In this document: piece after piece, positions 35,970-45,359 of the stretch
How the letters are laid out: each line of letters opens with the position of its first letter
Numbering within the stretch: position 1 is the stretch's first letter
Source of the DNA: Pedobacter frigidisoli
GTDB lineage: Bacteria; Bacteroidota; Bacteroidia; Sphingobacteriales; Sphingobacteriaceae
Reading direction: 5' to 3'
Length of the DNA stretch: 64,000 nt
NCBI RefSeq assembly: GCF_004331675.1
Contig: NZ_SJSN01000003.1
Coordinates: 1-64,000 of the forward strand
Notes under the pieces: generated by a model
Seen by the model: only the letters and a program-made list of their open reading frames with translations
Told to the model about the DNA's origin: nothing
Databases searched by the model: none
Translations under genes and position numbers: made by a program

Positions 35970-36623
35970 ATGAATACAACGACCTTTGATCTCAGCAAAA
36001 ACAAATCTATTGCCAACACTTTTATCGCCGAACTTAGGGATGAAAATATCCAGAAAGATTCGATGCGCTTTCGCAAGAATTTGGAAAGATTGGGCGAGTT
36101 TTTTGCCTACGAGATTAGCAAATCCTTGAAATATGTTAGTCAGGAGGTTACCACGCCGCTTGGAGTTTCCAACTGTGAGGTTTTAGAGCAGCAGCCTGTT
36201 TTAGCCACCATTCTTCGGGCAGGATTACCGCTTCAACAGGGCTTACTGAACATTTTCGACAAAGCGGAGTGCTGCTTTATTTCGGCCTTTCGTAAAACGA
36301 AAAAGAATGGTGATTTTATCATCCAAATGGATTATGTTTCTACTCCAGATTTGGACGGTCGGATTTTAATTATGGCCGATCCTATGCTGGCCACAGGGCA
36401 AAGTATGGTGATGTGCTGTAAGGAAATGATTGCTCGATATAAAATAACCGAACTACATATTGTAGCTGCAATAGCTAGTACGGAGGGCGTTGCGCATGTG
36501 CGGGCGAACTTGCCAAAAGCTAAGCTTTGGTTGGGTGCAATTGATGAGGAAATGACGAGTAAATCTTACATCGTTCCTGGATTGGGCGATGCTGGAGATT
36601 TGGCTTATGGAGAGAAAGTATAG
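35970..36623 (+). CDS. upp: Uracil phosphoribosyltransferase
   Basis: 217 aa from the ATG at 35970, which aligns with normal Upp starts; an upstream frame start adds 15 residues without support. Salvages uracil with PRPP to UMP. The PRPP loop is MADPMLATGQSM, and the uracil-binding tail is PGLGDAGDLAYG. ILRAGLPLQQG is also typical. Confidence 0.93.
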   Translation: MNTTTFDLSKNKSIANTFIAELRDENIQKDSMRFRKNLERLGEFFAYEISKSLKYVSQEVTTPLGVSNCEVLEQQPVLATILRAGLPLQQGLLNIFDKAECCFISAFRKTKKNGDFIIQMDYVSTPDLDGRILIMADPMLATGQSMVMCCKEMIARYKITELHIVAAIASTEGVAHVRANLPKAKLWLGAIDEEMTSKSYIVPGLGDAGDLAYGEKV

Positions 36624-36689
36624 ATTAGGATGAGTTGGATTTAAGGATAAGGCAGGATTTGGGAGGAAAAAATAAACAGTGTTGAATAG

Positions 36690-37007
36690 ATGAATATTCT
36701 TTTTGTATGTAGCCGGAATAAATGGAGAAGTGCTACGGCCGAAACCATGTACAGGAACCATCCCGAACATGATGTTCGTTCTGCCGGAACGGAACCGTCT
36801 GCCAAAGTAAAAATTACTGCAAAACATATTGTTTGGTCCGATCTGATTTTTGTAATGGAGAAGAAACATAAGCAAAGGATCTCCGAAAAATTTGGGGAAG
36901 AAGCCATCAGAAAGGAAATAATAGTTTTGGATATTCCTGATGATTATCAATATATGGATGAAGAGTTGATTGAAGAAATCGACACTAAGGTTTCTCCGTA
37001 TTTATAG
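36690..37007 (+). CDS. Low-molecular-weight protein tyrosine phosphatase-like
   Basis: 105 aa, shorter than the usual ~150 aa. The phosphate loop C-x5-R-S is present: CSRNKWRS with Cys7 and Arg13. The Asp-Pro general-acid loop of standard LMW-PTPs is not seen; a DIPDDYQYMD segment near the C-terminus may serve. Probably a compact PTP or arsenate-reductase-like enzyme. Confidence 0.78.
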   Translation: MNILFVCSRNKWRSATAETMYRNHPEHDVRSAGTEPSAKVKITAKHIVWSDLIFVMEKKHKQRISEKFGEEAIRKEIIVLDIPDDYQYMDEELIEEIDTKVSPYL

Positions 37008-37055
37008 TCTGACGAATTCCCTACCTTTACTTGCAAACAATCAGCCTTATCAATT

Positions 37056-37757
37056 TTGCAACATCAAAACAAAAAACACATCTTCTTCGATCTCGATCAT
37101 ACCATTTGGGATTTTGATCGCAATGCAGAAGAAACCCTCAATGAGCTTTATCATATTCATAAACTGGAAGAACTTGGCCTAAAATCATGTGCCGATTTCA
37201 TCACCCGATATACGGAGAACAACCACCAGCTTTGGGCAGATTATCACCTGGGAAAAATTACCAAGGATTTTTTAAGGGCCGAACGCTTCAGCAAAACATT
37301 TATTCAATTGGGTGTTCATCCAGATGTAGTTCCTCATCAATTTGAGGATGATTATGTAAACATCTCTCCTACAAAAACCAATCTATTTGAAGATGCCGAA
37401 AATGTTTTAAGCTACCTCAAGGAAAAATATACACTTCACATTATCTCCAATGGCTTTAAGGAAACGACATTGACCAAAATGGATTTATCGAAGCTAAATC
37501 CTTACTTCCAACACGTCATTATCTCTGAGGATGTTGGCGTAAACAAACCTAATCCGATCATTTTTGAATATGCTCTGGATAAGGCAAAAGCGTCAAAGCA
37601 GGAAAGTATTATGATTGGTGATAGCTTAGAGGCCGATATTTATGGTGCGCTCCATTTTGGAATGGATGCAATTTTCTTCAACCCTACTGAAAAGGAAAAA
37701 CCTGCAGATGTGGACAAGCAAATTACGGCTTTAAAGGAATTATTACTTCTATTTTAA
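37056..37757 (+). CDS. yjjG: YjjG-type noncanonical pyrimidine nucleotidase (HAD)
   Basis: 233 aa HAD hydrolase. Motif I is FFDLDHTIWDFD (Asp12 nucleophile, Asp14), motif II IISNGFKE, motif III/IV NKPNPIIFEYAL and IMIGDSLEADIYGA. It fits the YjjG family, which hydrolyses damaged or noncanonical nucleotides. The only plausible start is TTG at 37056: no in-frame ATG occurs between the previous stop (37005) and motif I. Confidence 0.87.
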   Translation: MQHQNKKHIFFDLDHTIWDFDRNAEETLNELYHIHKLEELGLKSCADFITRYTENNHQLWADYHLGKITKDFLRAERFSKTFIQLGVHPDVVPHQFEDDYVNISPTKTNLFEDAENVLSYLKEKYTLHIISNGFKETTLTKMDLSKLNPYFQHVIISEDVGVNKPNPIIFEYALDKAKASKQESIMIGDSLEADIYGALHFGMDAIFFNPTEKEKPADVDKQITALKELLLLF

Positions 37758-37781
37758 GCTGATAGTACTATCTTTATTATT

Positions 37782-38300
37782 ATGACAACTGCAAAAGTAA
37801 GAGCCTCAATACACCAAATTGTTGATGCATATAAAGCAAAGCTTTCTTCTTACCCTGATGAGGTTTTTCAGGTTACCCCGCCTATTAATGGCTGGAGCTA
37901 CAGCGAAGTGTATTCCCATATTTTCGATTCTAGCTTACTTTCCTTAATCGCTCTACAAAATAGCATCAACGGAAAAGGTGAAGATAAGCCCACTCATTTT
38001 GCAGTAAAACTGATTTTATTTTTTGGCTCCTTGCCTCCAGCAAAAAAATATAAAGTTCCGAAAAGGTTAGCAGATCGGGTAAAGAAAATCACCAAAACCG
38101 AAGCCTTGGATTTTATTTTAGAATTTGAGGATGACTTAAAAAATACCTATCCAGAGATTGCCAAAGCAGATCATCATGCCAAAACCAAACATCCTCGTTT
38201 AGGTTATTTGAACGCAAAACAATGGCTTAGATTTATAGAAATTCACTTGAAACATCACCTGAAACAATTGAATAGAATCGAAAATAGCTTTCGGGCTTAA
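37782..38300 (+). CDS. DinB family protein
   Basis: 172 aa four-helix protein of the DinB/YfiT metal-dependent group: NGWSYSEVYSHIFDSS gives the first His, and FIEIHLKHHLKQLNRIE holds the other metal His residues near the C-terminus. Some relatives are bacillithiol-type transferases; the substrate here is unknown. Confidence 0.82.
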   Translation: MTTAKVRASIHQIVDAYKAKLSSYPDEVFQVTPPINGWSYSEVYSHIFDSSLLSLIALQNSINGKGEDKPTHFAVKLILFFGSLPPAKKYKVPKRLADRVKKITKTEALDFILEFEDDLKNTYPEIAKADHHAKTKHPRLGYLNAKQWLRFIEIHLKHHLKQLNRIENSFRA

Positions 38301-38339
38301 GATTATTTTACCATATTTGATTAAATCACAAGCGCTTAC

Positions 38340-39032
38340 ATGAAACACTTTTTCTATATTCTGATTATCATTGTCTTTACTTCTTGCAACAGTGAGAAAA
38401 AGGAATCAGCTCAAGCAGTTATTGCAACACCAACTGGATTGCAGGGATTACAGAAATCTACTGTAGCTGCGCCAGTAAAGGAAAACGCAAAAAGTAGCCT
38501 TATTTTTAATCCGCCACACGGCCAGGCTGGCCACACTTGCGATCTTGCTGTTGGTGCACCGCTCAACCGAACAGTAGTGGCTCAACCTCAACAAAACACT
38601 ACAAGTCAACCCGCAACAACAAATGTTCCTGTGCAAGCAGTTACGAATACAAGTGGACAAAAGCTTAACCCGAAACATGGCGAACCGAATCATCGATGTG
38701 ATATTGCTGTTGGAGCACCGTTAAATTCTAAACCAGTGCAAGTAGCCCAAACGAACATAGCACAACCAACCGTAATTAATCAACCTGTTGTTGCGAAAGT
38801 TGGCAAAGGGCTGAATCCCCCACATGGGCAGCCAAACCACAGATGTGATATTGCCGTTGGAGCACCACTAAATGCTAAACCAGTGCAAGCTGCAAAATCA
38901 GTTGCAGCTCCATCGCCAATGGCTACACCTGAGGCAAAAACCTTGGAAGCAAAAAATGGAGTAATGCTTAACCCGAAACATGGCGAACCGAATCACCGAT
39001 GCGATATCGCTGTTGGCGCTCCACTAAGCTAA
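38340..39032 (+). CDS. Lipoprotein with four HxCDIAVGAPL repeats
   Basis: 230 aa. The N-terminus is a lipoprotein signal with lipobox FTSC (Cys about residue 17). The rest is low-complexity Ala/Gln/Thr/Val linker with four copies of a motif of the form NPPHGQxxHxCDIAVGAPL, at roughly residues 57, 112, 157 and 209. Each repeat holds two His and one Cys. Motifs of this type are seen in other Bacteroidota proteins, but I do not know their function; metal or haem binding is possible. Confidence 0.8.
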   Translation: MKHFFYILIIIVFTSCNSEKKESAQAVIATPTGLQGLQKSTVAAPVKENAKSSLIFNPPHGQAGHTCDLAVGAPLNRTVVAQPQQNTTSQPATTNVPVQAVTNTSGQKLNPKHGEPNHRCDIAVGAPLNSKPVQVAQTNIAQPTVINQPVVAKVGKGLNPPHGQPNHRCDIAVGAPLNAKPVQAAKSVAAPSPMATPEAKTLEAKNGVMLNPKHGEPNHRCDIAVGAPLS

Positions 39033-39064
39033 TTAACGGACATTTTTTTACATCTTTGCAGCCA

Positions 39065-40393
39065 ATGAAATTACCTACCATAAAAGGTTTTGATGAAGAG
39101 GCATTTAACAAGTATTTAAAAAATACGGGTTGGTTGATGCTAGCCCGAGTTGGAAGCTTGGTAATTAAGATTCTTGTTGGCTTTGCAATAACAAATTACC
39201 TTGGCAAAGAACTTAATGGAATTTTAAATTATCCAACGGCTTTTACAACCTTTTTTATTGCAGCTGCTGCCTTAGGATTAGATGGCTTTACTACACGTGA
39301 ACTTTTAAAAACGCCCGAAAATAAAGATCGGTTACTAGGAACAGCATTCTGGTTAAAAATCATCGGCGGCTTAGCTATTATTCCTCTGATTTATTTTGCA
39401 TATACCTTATGGAATAGCTTTAAACCTATTGAAACACCACTATTATACATCTTAATTATTGGCTTAACCGGAATCTCTCAAGCATTCTATATTACCGATA
39501 GTTATTTCCAATCCAAAGTACAAGCCAAATATGTAATGCGGGTACAGGTTTTTGGAAATATTCTTTCTGCGATTATTAAATTAGTTTTCATTCTTCTAAA
39601 ATTGAATATTGAATGGTTTGTATTTGCACTATTGCTTGATACTATAATATTAGCCATAGGTTATATTTATTTCTATCAAATTAAAGTAGGCAGTATTTTC
39701 CAATGGGTATTCGATTCCAAATTGGCCAAATACCTTATAAAAAATTCCTGGCCATTAGCTTTATCTGCTGTTTTGGTTTCTATTTATATGAAAATAGATC
39801 AATTAATGGTCGAAAACTATTTGGGAACGGGTGCATTGGGCATATATTCTACGGTAGTTCAATTAAGCGAAAGTTGGTATTTTATTCCTGTAGCTATAGT
39901 TACTTCTGTATTTCCTGCAATAATGAATGCCAAGAGAGATGATGCTTTAAGATATGCCAAGCGATTACAAAATATGTATGATATCATGGTTTGGATAAGC
40001 CTCAGCGTTGCATTATTTATGACATTTGCTTCTCCTATCATTTATCATTTGGTTTACAAACCTGAATTTTGGGGCGGAGCACATGTTTTGACTGTTCATG
40101 TTTGGGCAGGAATATTTGTGTTTTTAGGAAGCGCTAGCGGACAATACCTCATTGCCGAGGGATATACAAAGTTGTCTATGCTCAGAACGGGTACAGGAGC
40201 AATTGTAAATATTCTACTAAACATAATTTGGATTCCAAAATATGGCATAATGGGAGCTGCACTTGCTACATTAGTTGCATACTTTACTGCTACATTTTTT
40301 ATTTTATTAATTCCTAAAACTCGTCAACAAGGGATAATGATGTTAAAATCATTATTTTTGATCACCGCATTTCAAAAAATATTTAAAAGTTGA
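39065..40393 (+). CDS. Polysaccharide flippase (Wzx/MATE-like)
   Basis: 442 aa from the ATG at 39065; the longer frame overlaps the lipoprotein gene. Twelve or more hydrophobic helices, starting with YLKNTGWLMLARVGSLVIKI and continuing with MKIDQLMVENYLGTGALGIYS, the usual Wzx signature region. It would move lipid-linked glycan units across the inner membrane. Heads a run of methyltransferase and glycosyltransferase genes. Confidence 0.88.
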   Translation: MKLPTIKGFDEEAFNKYLKNTGWLMLARVGSLVIKILVGFAITNYLGKELNGILNYPTAFTTFFIAAAALGLDGFTTRELLKTPENKDRLLGTAFWLKIIGGLAIIPLIYFAYTLWNSFKPIETPLLYILIIGLTGISQAFYITDSYFQSKVQAKYVMRVQVFGNILSAIIKLVFILLKLNIEWFVFALLLDTIILAIGYIYFYQIKVGSIFQWVFDSKLAKYLIKNSWPLALSAVLVSIYMKIDQLMVENYLGTGALGIYSTVVQLSESWYFIPVAIVTSVFPAIMNAKRDDALRYAKRLQNMYDIMVWISLSVALFMTFASPIIYHLVYKPEFWGGAHVLTVHVWAGIFVFLGSASGQYLIAEGYTKLSMLRTGTGAIVNILLNIIWIPKYGIMGAALATLVAYFTATFFILLIPKTRQQGIMMLKSLFLITAFQKIFKS

Positions 40394-41037
40394 GCACACT
40401 AAAAGCACTAACAACACTAATAGCTAAGCCAAGCAGGCTTAAGGCATTACTATCATACGGACATAAAGGCTACCTAAATAGTATTGGTTGGTTGACAGCA
40501 TTCGATAAAAAACAAGCTGTAGATGGTAAAGGCAAAGCATTGCCTTGGGTAACTTATTCTTTTATCGATTTTATTAAGGAAAGGATAAACAAAACACAGC
40601 ATATTTTCGAGTATGGCTCTGGTAACTCGACCATTTTCTATGCTGAACGAGCAGCAACGGTTACTTCGGTTGAACATGATAAGAATTGGTTCGATAAGGT
40701 GAAAAATAGCAGTCCTGCAAATGCAGAAATGATATTTTGCGAATTGGAAAGAGATGGAGAATATGCTAAAAAAGCTGCCTTATTAAATAAGAAATTCGAC
40801 ATTATTATTGTTGATGGGCGAGACAGGGTAAGGTGTTGCAAATACAGCATTGAGGCCTTATCTAGCAATGGCGTAATCATTTTGGATGATAGTGAACGTG
40901 AGGTTTATCATCCTGCTCGAATATTATTAAAGGAACAGGGTTTTAAGGAAATCAGTTTCAGTGGAATTTCTCCCGGACTGTTTTATGAGAAAGCAACCTC
41001 TGTTTTTTACAAGGCAGATAACTGTTTGGGCATTTAA
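40390..41037 (+). CDS. SAM-dependent methyltransferase
   Basis: 215 aa. The SAM motif is FEYGSGNSTIFYAERA, with VTSVEHD as the ribose-binding acid and IIIVDGRDRVRC and GVIILDDSER downstream. It starts with a TTG that overlaps the flippase stop (TTGA), a sign of translational coupling; there is no nearby ATG. Target probably a glycan or lipid intermediate. Confidence 0.83.
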   Translation: MSTLKALTTLIAKPSRLKALLSYGHKGYLNSIGWLTAFDKKQAVDGKGKALPWVTYSFIDFIKERINKTQHIFEYGSGNSTIFYAERAATVTSVEHDKNWFDKVKNSSPANAEMIFCELERDGEYAKKAALLNKKFDIIIVDGRDRVRCCKYSIEALSSNGVIILDDSEREVYHPARILLKEQGFKEISFSGISPGLFYEKATSVFYKADNCLGI

Positions 41038-41054
41038 CATTTAGGTTTTAACAG

Positions 41055-41816
41055 ATGATTGATCAAAACTTAAAAACGGCATACGATAATTTTTACACCA
41101 ATAGTGATGTTGCTTGGCGCATGCTTGGTGCGAAATATAAGGCACAAAACATTGTGGATGTTTGCAAGGAAATAAAACCTAAAAAAGTATTGGAAGTTGG
41201 CGCTGGAGACGGTAGCATTCTCCATTTCCTAAACGACTGGCACTTCGCACCAGAACTTTATGCTATTGAGATTGCTGAAAGTGGTGTTGATATTATTAAA
41301 GAGAGAAAATTAGCTCGATTGAAAGAAGCTAAAGTTTTTGATGGTTATAAAATTCCTTACGAAGACGACAGCTTTGATCTCGTTATTCTTGCCCATGTAC
41401 TAGAGCACGTAGAACATGAACGAATGCTAATTCGCGAGCTCAAAAGAGTAGCCAAATACATCGTTGTAGAAGTACCAAAAGATTATCGTTTCGGTGTGGA
41501 TGAACGAATGAAGCATTTCTTGGATTACGGACACATCAACATGTACACGCCCACTTCCTTAAGATTTTTACTACAAAGTGAAGGACTCGAAATCCTGGAA
41601 GATAAGGTTTCGATGACCGCTCCAGAAACCGTAAAATTTAATGAGTTTGTAAATAGAAAAGCACCCAAAACCTTTGCCAAAAACTTAAGGATTGAGTTGG
41701 AATATAGAATCAAAAAAACGCTTGGTAATTTATTGGGACGGAAAAAGCAAGAACAATATGCCAATGCCTATACTGTTTTAACCCAAAAATCAGATCAAAA
41801 TCTGCATATATTTTAA
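41055..41816 (+). CDS. Class I SAM-dependent methyltransferase
   Basis: 253 aa. Motif I is KVLEVGAGDGSILHFLND, and the Methyltransf_11-type block DDSFDLVILAHVLEHVEHE is clear. 17 bases after the preceding methyltransferase gene. Acceptor unknown. Confidence 0.88.
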   Translation: MIDQNLKTAYDNFYTNSDVAWRMLGAKYKAQNIVDVCKEIKPKKVLEVGAGDGSILHFLNDWHFAPELYAIEIAESGVDIIKERKLARLKEAKVFDGYKIPYEDDSFDLVILAHVLEHVEHERMLIRELKRVAKYIVVEVPKDYRFGVDERMKHFLDYGHINMYTPTSLRFLLQSEGLEILEDKVSMTAPETVKFNEFVNRKAPKTFAKNLRIELEYRIKKTLGNLLGRKKQEQYANAYTVLTQKSDQNLHIF

Positions 41817-41872
41817 AATAAAATAAGTTCTAAGCTTATATGAAACTTACATTAGGTTTTATTTACGATTCG

Positions 41873-41953
41873 TCATTGCGAGGCACGAAGCAATCCTAAA
41901 GCGTATGTATATAGGTTTTTATCGTTGTAAAATTGCTTCGTGCCTCGCAATGA
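41873..41953. repeat. Foldback element with 22-bp perfect inverted arms
   Basis: Arms at 41873-41894 and 41932-41953 are perfect reverse complements (core GCGAGGCACGAAGC) with a 37-base spacer. Part of the same arm (CTCGCAATGACGA) is also visible near 27840. Likely a dispersed noncoding repeat. Confidence 0.8.
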
Positions 41954-42043
41954 TGGTGTCCTTAATTATTTGTTTATGAATTATGAAAAAAGTCTTTCCT
42001 TAAATGGTAAAAAACCTTAAGTGGTAAACAACAAAGAATCATC

Positions 42044-42958
42044 ATGCAAAACCTTGCCCCAATTGCCCTTTTCGTTTATAATCGTCCGCAACATACGGAG
42101 CGAACAATAAAATTTTTGCAACAAAACAACCTTGCGGAAGAGAGCAAGCTTTTTATATTTTCTGATGGTGCAAAAACTGCTAGTGACGATGAAAAAGTAG
42201 CCGAGGTTAGGGCAATCATTAATAAGGTAGATGGCTTTAAATCTATCAAGATTATTGAGCGTAAAGAAAACGCTGGCTTAGCTAATTCTGTGATCGCTGG
42301 TGTTTCCCAATTAATTAATGATTATGGCCAGATAATAGTTTTTGAGGATGATTTAATCACATCACCACACACACTATCTTATTTCAATAATGCCCTGAAC
42401 CATTACAAGGATGAGCAAAAAGTGATGCACATTGGCGCTTACATGTATCCGCTAAAAGCTGATGATTTACCACAATCATTTTTTTATAGAGCGGCCACAA
42501 GTTGGGGCTGGGCTACATGGGATCGAGCTTGGAAAAACTTTGAGCCCGATATCGACATCTTGATAAAACAGTTCGATAAAAAGAAAAAGTCTGCATTTTC
42601 CATCGAGAACAAAATGAATTTCTGGAAGCAGATGCAGGAATTCAAAAAAGGCAAAAACAATAGTTGGGCCATTCGTTGGTATGCCTCTATCTTTTTAAAA
42701 GGGGGTTTAACGCTTAATCCAGCGCAATCTTTAGTCAACAATATTGGGCACGATGGAACTGGTGTCCATTCTGGAATCAATGACATCTACAATGTGATCA
42801 TTAATCCAAAACCAATTACCGAATTTCCAAGGGTAATAGAGGAAAACAAAAAGGCTTATCAAACCATTAAAAGCTTCTTAACCACACGTAAGGGAAGCAT
42901 GGCTACACGAATAAAGCGTTTTGTGAGAGAAAAATTAGCTCAATATTTTTCAAAGTAG
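42044..42958 (+). CDS. Glycosyltransferase (GT-A fold)
   Basis: 304 aa. Start APIALFVYNRPQHTERTIKFL is typical of GT-A proteins; IIVFEDDLITSPH gives the metal-binding EDD and SWGWATWDRAWKNF is the conserved acceptor region of this subgroup. Sugar unknown. The noncoding foldback repeat lies upstream. Confidence 0.85.
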   Translation: MQNLAPIALFVYNRPQHTERTIKFLQQNNLAEESKLFIFSDGAKTASDDEKVAEVRAIINKVDGFKSIKIIERKENAGLANSVIAGVSQLINDYGQIIVFEDDLITSPHTLSYFNNALNHYKDEQKVMHIGAYMYPLKADDLPQSFFYRAATSWGWATWDRAWKNFEPDIDILIKQFDKKKKSAFSIENKMNFWKQMQEFKKGKNNSWAIRWYASIFLKGGLTLNPAQSLVNNIGHDGTGVHSGINDIYNVIINPKPITEFPRVIEENKKAYQTIKSFLTTRKGSMATRIKRFVREKLAQYFSK

Positions 42959-43000
42959 TTCCATAATTCTTTGTATTTTGGCTTATCTAAGCTATTAATT

Positions 43001-44449
43001 ATGAGGTCTATTTTCATTTTACTATTATTCATTTCGGCTAATATTTATGCCCAGCCAGCACCTAAACCTTATGGAGCGTTACCATCGAAAAGGCAATTGG
43101 CTTGGCATGATGTTGAGGTTTATGGCCTAATCCATTTCACGCCCACCACATTCGAAAATAAGGAATGGGGCTTTGGAGATGCTGATCCTAAGACGTTCAA
43201 TCCATCAGATTTTAATGCTGAGCAAATCATTAACGCCGCTAAGGCAGGAGGATTGAAAGGAATCATTCTTGTAGCTAAACACCACGATGGCTTTGCCCTT
43301 TGGCCAACTAAGACTACTGAATATAACATCACAAAAAGCCCTTTTAGAAATGGCAATGGAGATTTAGTTAAGGAAATCGAGCAGGGAACCCGCAAAAATG
43401 GATTGAAGTTTGGGGTTTATTGCTCTCCATGGGATAGAAATAATGCAACTTATGGTACGGATAAATATTTAGCGATTTATCAAGCGCAGCTTAAGGAATT
43501 GTATAGCAATTACGGAGAACTTTTTATGAGCTGGCACGATGGTGCAAACGGTGGCGATGGTTTTTATGGCGGTGCAAAAGAGAAACGCTCTATCGATAAT
43601 ACCACTTATTACGATTGGAATAATACTTGGGCAATCACCAGAAAAATGCAACCAATGGCCAATATTTTTAGCGATATAGGTTTAGATATTCGTTGGGTGG
43701 GTAATGAAAATGGCAATGCTGCAGAAACTTCTTGGGCAACTTTTACGCCGCTTCCTCCGGAGGGAAAAAACGTTGCCGTTCCTGGTCAGGCCAACTACCC
43801 ACAAAGTCCCGAGGGAATTAGGAATGGCAAATTTTGGATGCCTGCAGAATGTGATGTTCCGCTGCGTAAAGGTTGGTTTTACCATCCAACAGAAAAACCA
43901 AAAACACCGGAAATGCTTTTCGATTTGTATTTGAAAAGTGTAGGACGAGGTGCAGGATTGGATTTAGGTCTTGCGCCGGATACAAGAGGTCAGCTGCATG
44001 ATGATGATGTTGCTGCCCTGAAAACTTTTGGCGACATGGTTAAGCACACCTTTGCAGATAACCTAGCAAAAGATGCACAAATCACAGCAACAAACTCCCG
44101 AGGTAAAAATTATAACGTTGTTAGCCTATTGGATCATAATAAACAAAGTTACTGGGCGACTACAGATAAGGCTCATGAAGCTAGTTTAGAGATTGATTTA
44201 AAAACGCCTAAAACTTTCGATATCATCAGCCTGCAAGAATACATTCCATTGGGACAAAGAATAGAAGTGTATAACATTGAGATTTATGAAAATAATAGCT
44301 GGAAGAAAATTTACGATGGAACGAGCATCGGCGCAAAACGATTAATCAAACTAGAAAATCCGGTTACCACCTCAAAAGTGAGATTGAACATCACCAAATC
44401 TCCAGTTTGCATTACCTTAAGTGAGATTGGACTTTACAAAAAAAGTTAA
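43001..44449 (+). CDS. Alpha-L-fucosidase, GH29, secreted
   Basis: 482 aa from the ATG at 43001, beginning with a signal peptide (MRSIFILLLFISANIYAQ); the longer frame starts with TTG. GH29 motifs: WHDVEVYGLIHFTPTTFENKEWG, KHHDGFALW, VYCSPWDRN and a LFMSWHDGANGG stretch for the nucleophile Asp. A discoidin-like C-terminal domain (SLLDHNKQSYWATTD) follows. It removes fucose from glycans. The last 33 bases overlap the convergent methyltransferase. Confidence 0.92.
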   Translation: MRSIFILLLFISANIYAQPAPKPYGALPSKRQLAWHDVEVYGLIHFTPTTFENKEWGFGDADPKTFNPSDFNAEQIINAAKAGGLKGIILVAKHHDGFALWPTKTTEYNITKSPFRNGNGDLVKEIEQGTRKNGLKFGVYCSPWDRNNATYGTDKYLAIYQAQLKELYSNYGELFMSWHDGANGGDGFYGGAKEKRSIDNTTYYDWNNTWAITRKMQPMANIFSDIGLDIRWVGNENGNAAETSWATFTPLPPEGKNVAVPGQANYPQSPEGIRNGKFWMPAECDVPLRKGWFYHPTEKPKTPEMLFDLYLKSVGRGAGLDLGLAPDTRGQLHDDDVAALKTFGDMVKHTFADNLAKDAQITATNSRGKNYNVVSLLDHNKQSYWATTDKAHEASLEIDLKTPKTFDIISLQEYIPLGQRIEVYNIEIYENNSWKKIYDGTSIGAKRLIKLENPVTTSKVRLNITKSPVCITLSEIGLYKKS

Positions 44450-45199
44450 TAGTGGCTTCTTCGCTTCCAGAATGATATACGGAGATAATGCTTGGCTTTC
44501 GAAAGGAATAATTTTAGTGAAAATTTTTCCTGTTAGCCAAACTGCTTTTTTAAATAGTTTTACGCCAACTGGTTTTTGAGCTTCGTTCTCCAGCCAAACA
44601 CTAAACCGACCAAAGTAACTCGATTTAACTTCTTTCAAGCCGGCTTTTTCGCAAATCGACTGGAGTAAGGCAGGGTTCATGCTATCGATATTATGCTTAT
44701 CGTAATTTTCCTTATCGAAGTTTTTTTGAAACCATCCATTAACGGCCTTGAAATTCGGAAGCGTAATAAATAAGGTTCCACCTGGTTTTACAAAGGCAAT
44801 ATGGCGATTGATGATATCCGTTGTATCATTAAAATGCTCAATCAACCCGCAGCTTAGCACTAGATCATATTGTTGGGCTGGCTCATAATTAAACAAATCT
44901 GTTTCGATAATATGGATATCACTTTCGGTTAATTCATTAATTTTCAAAAGCTCATTAACCACTGGTGGATGAACAAAATAATCTAGAAGTGTAACATCCA
45001 ACTGGAAATATTTCTTTAAAAAAACAGCATAATAACCCGGAAAACCTCCTAACTCAATGGCCGTTTTAACGTTACCCTTTTGTATAACATCCGCCAGTTG
45101 GCGATAAAATAAATAGTTTGATGGTAGCTGAACTGCAAGTCCTTTTTTACTTTCCCAATAATTTACCCAAAAAGCCCTGTCGGTTAATAAGTTTGCCAT
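44417..45199 (-). CDS. Class I SAM-dependent methyltransferase
   Basis: 260 aa. Motif I AIELGGFPGYYAVFLKKYF and the LVLSCGLIEHFNDTTDIINR block identify the fold. The C-terminus overlaps the fucosidase gene end by 33 bases on the opposite strand. Probably a surface-glycan or lipid modifier. Confidence 0.85.
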   Translation of the reverse strand: MANLLTDRAFWVNYWESKKGLAVQLPSNYLFYRQLADVIQKGNVKTAIELGGFPGYYAVFLKKYFQLDVTLLDYFVHPPVVNELLKINELTESDIHIIETDLFNYEPAQQYDLVLSCGLIEHFNDTTDIINRHIAFVKPGGTLFITLPNFKAVNGWFQKNFDKENYDKHNIDSMNPALLQSICEKAGLKEVKSSYFGRFSVWLENEAQKPVGVKLFKKAVWLTGKIFTKIIPFESQALSPYIILEAKKPLLTFFVKSNLT

Positions 45200-45359
45200 G
45201 TTTTAAATAATTCCAACCCCAAAGAAACGGAAAAAGCTTAACTGTTTAAAGTGTAAAATTGTTTAAACTGCAAAATGGTTGAGTATATAAAAAATAAATC
45301 GGCTAACTGTAAGACATCGCCATACAATTAACCGATTTAAACAATTACCAGTTAAACCT

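Noticed and set aside
36453..36950. 165-aa minus-strand frame
   Set aside because: Shadow of upp and the LMW-PTP gene, both of which have catalytic motifs.
45303..45346. AAATCGG.../...CCGATTT inverted repeat as terminator of the tricorn gene
   Set aside because: A mismatch and a long loop with no strong T run make it too weak to call.
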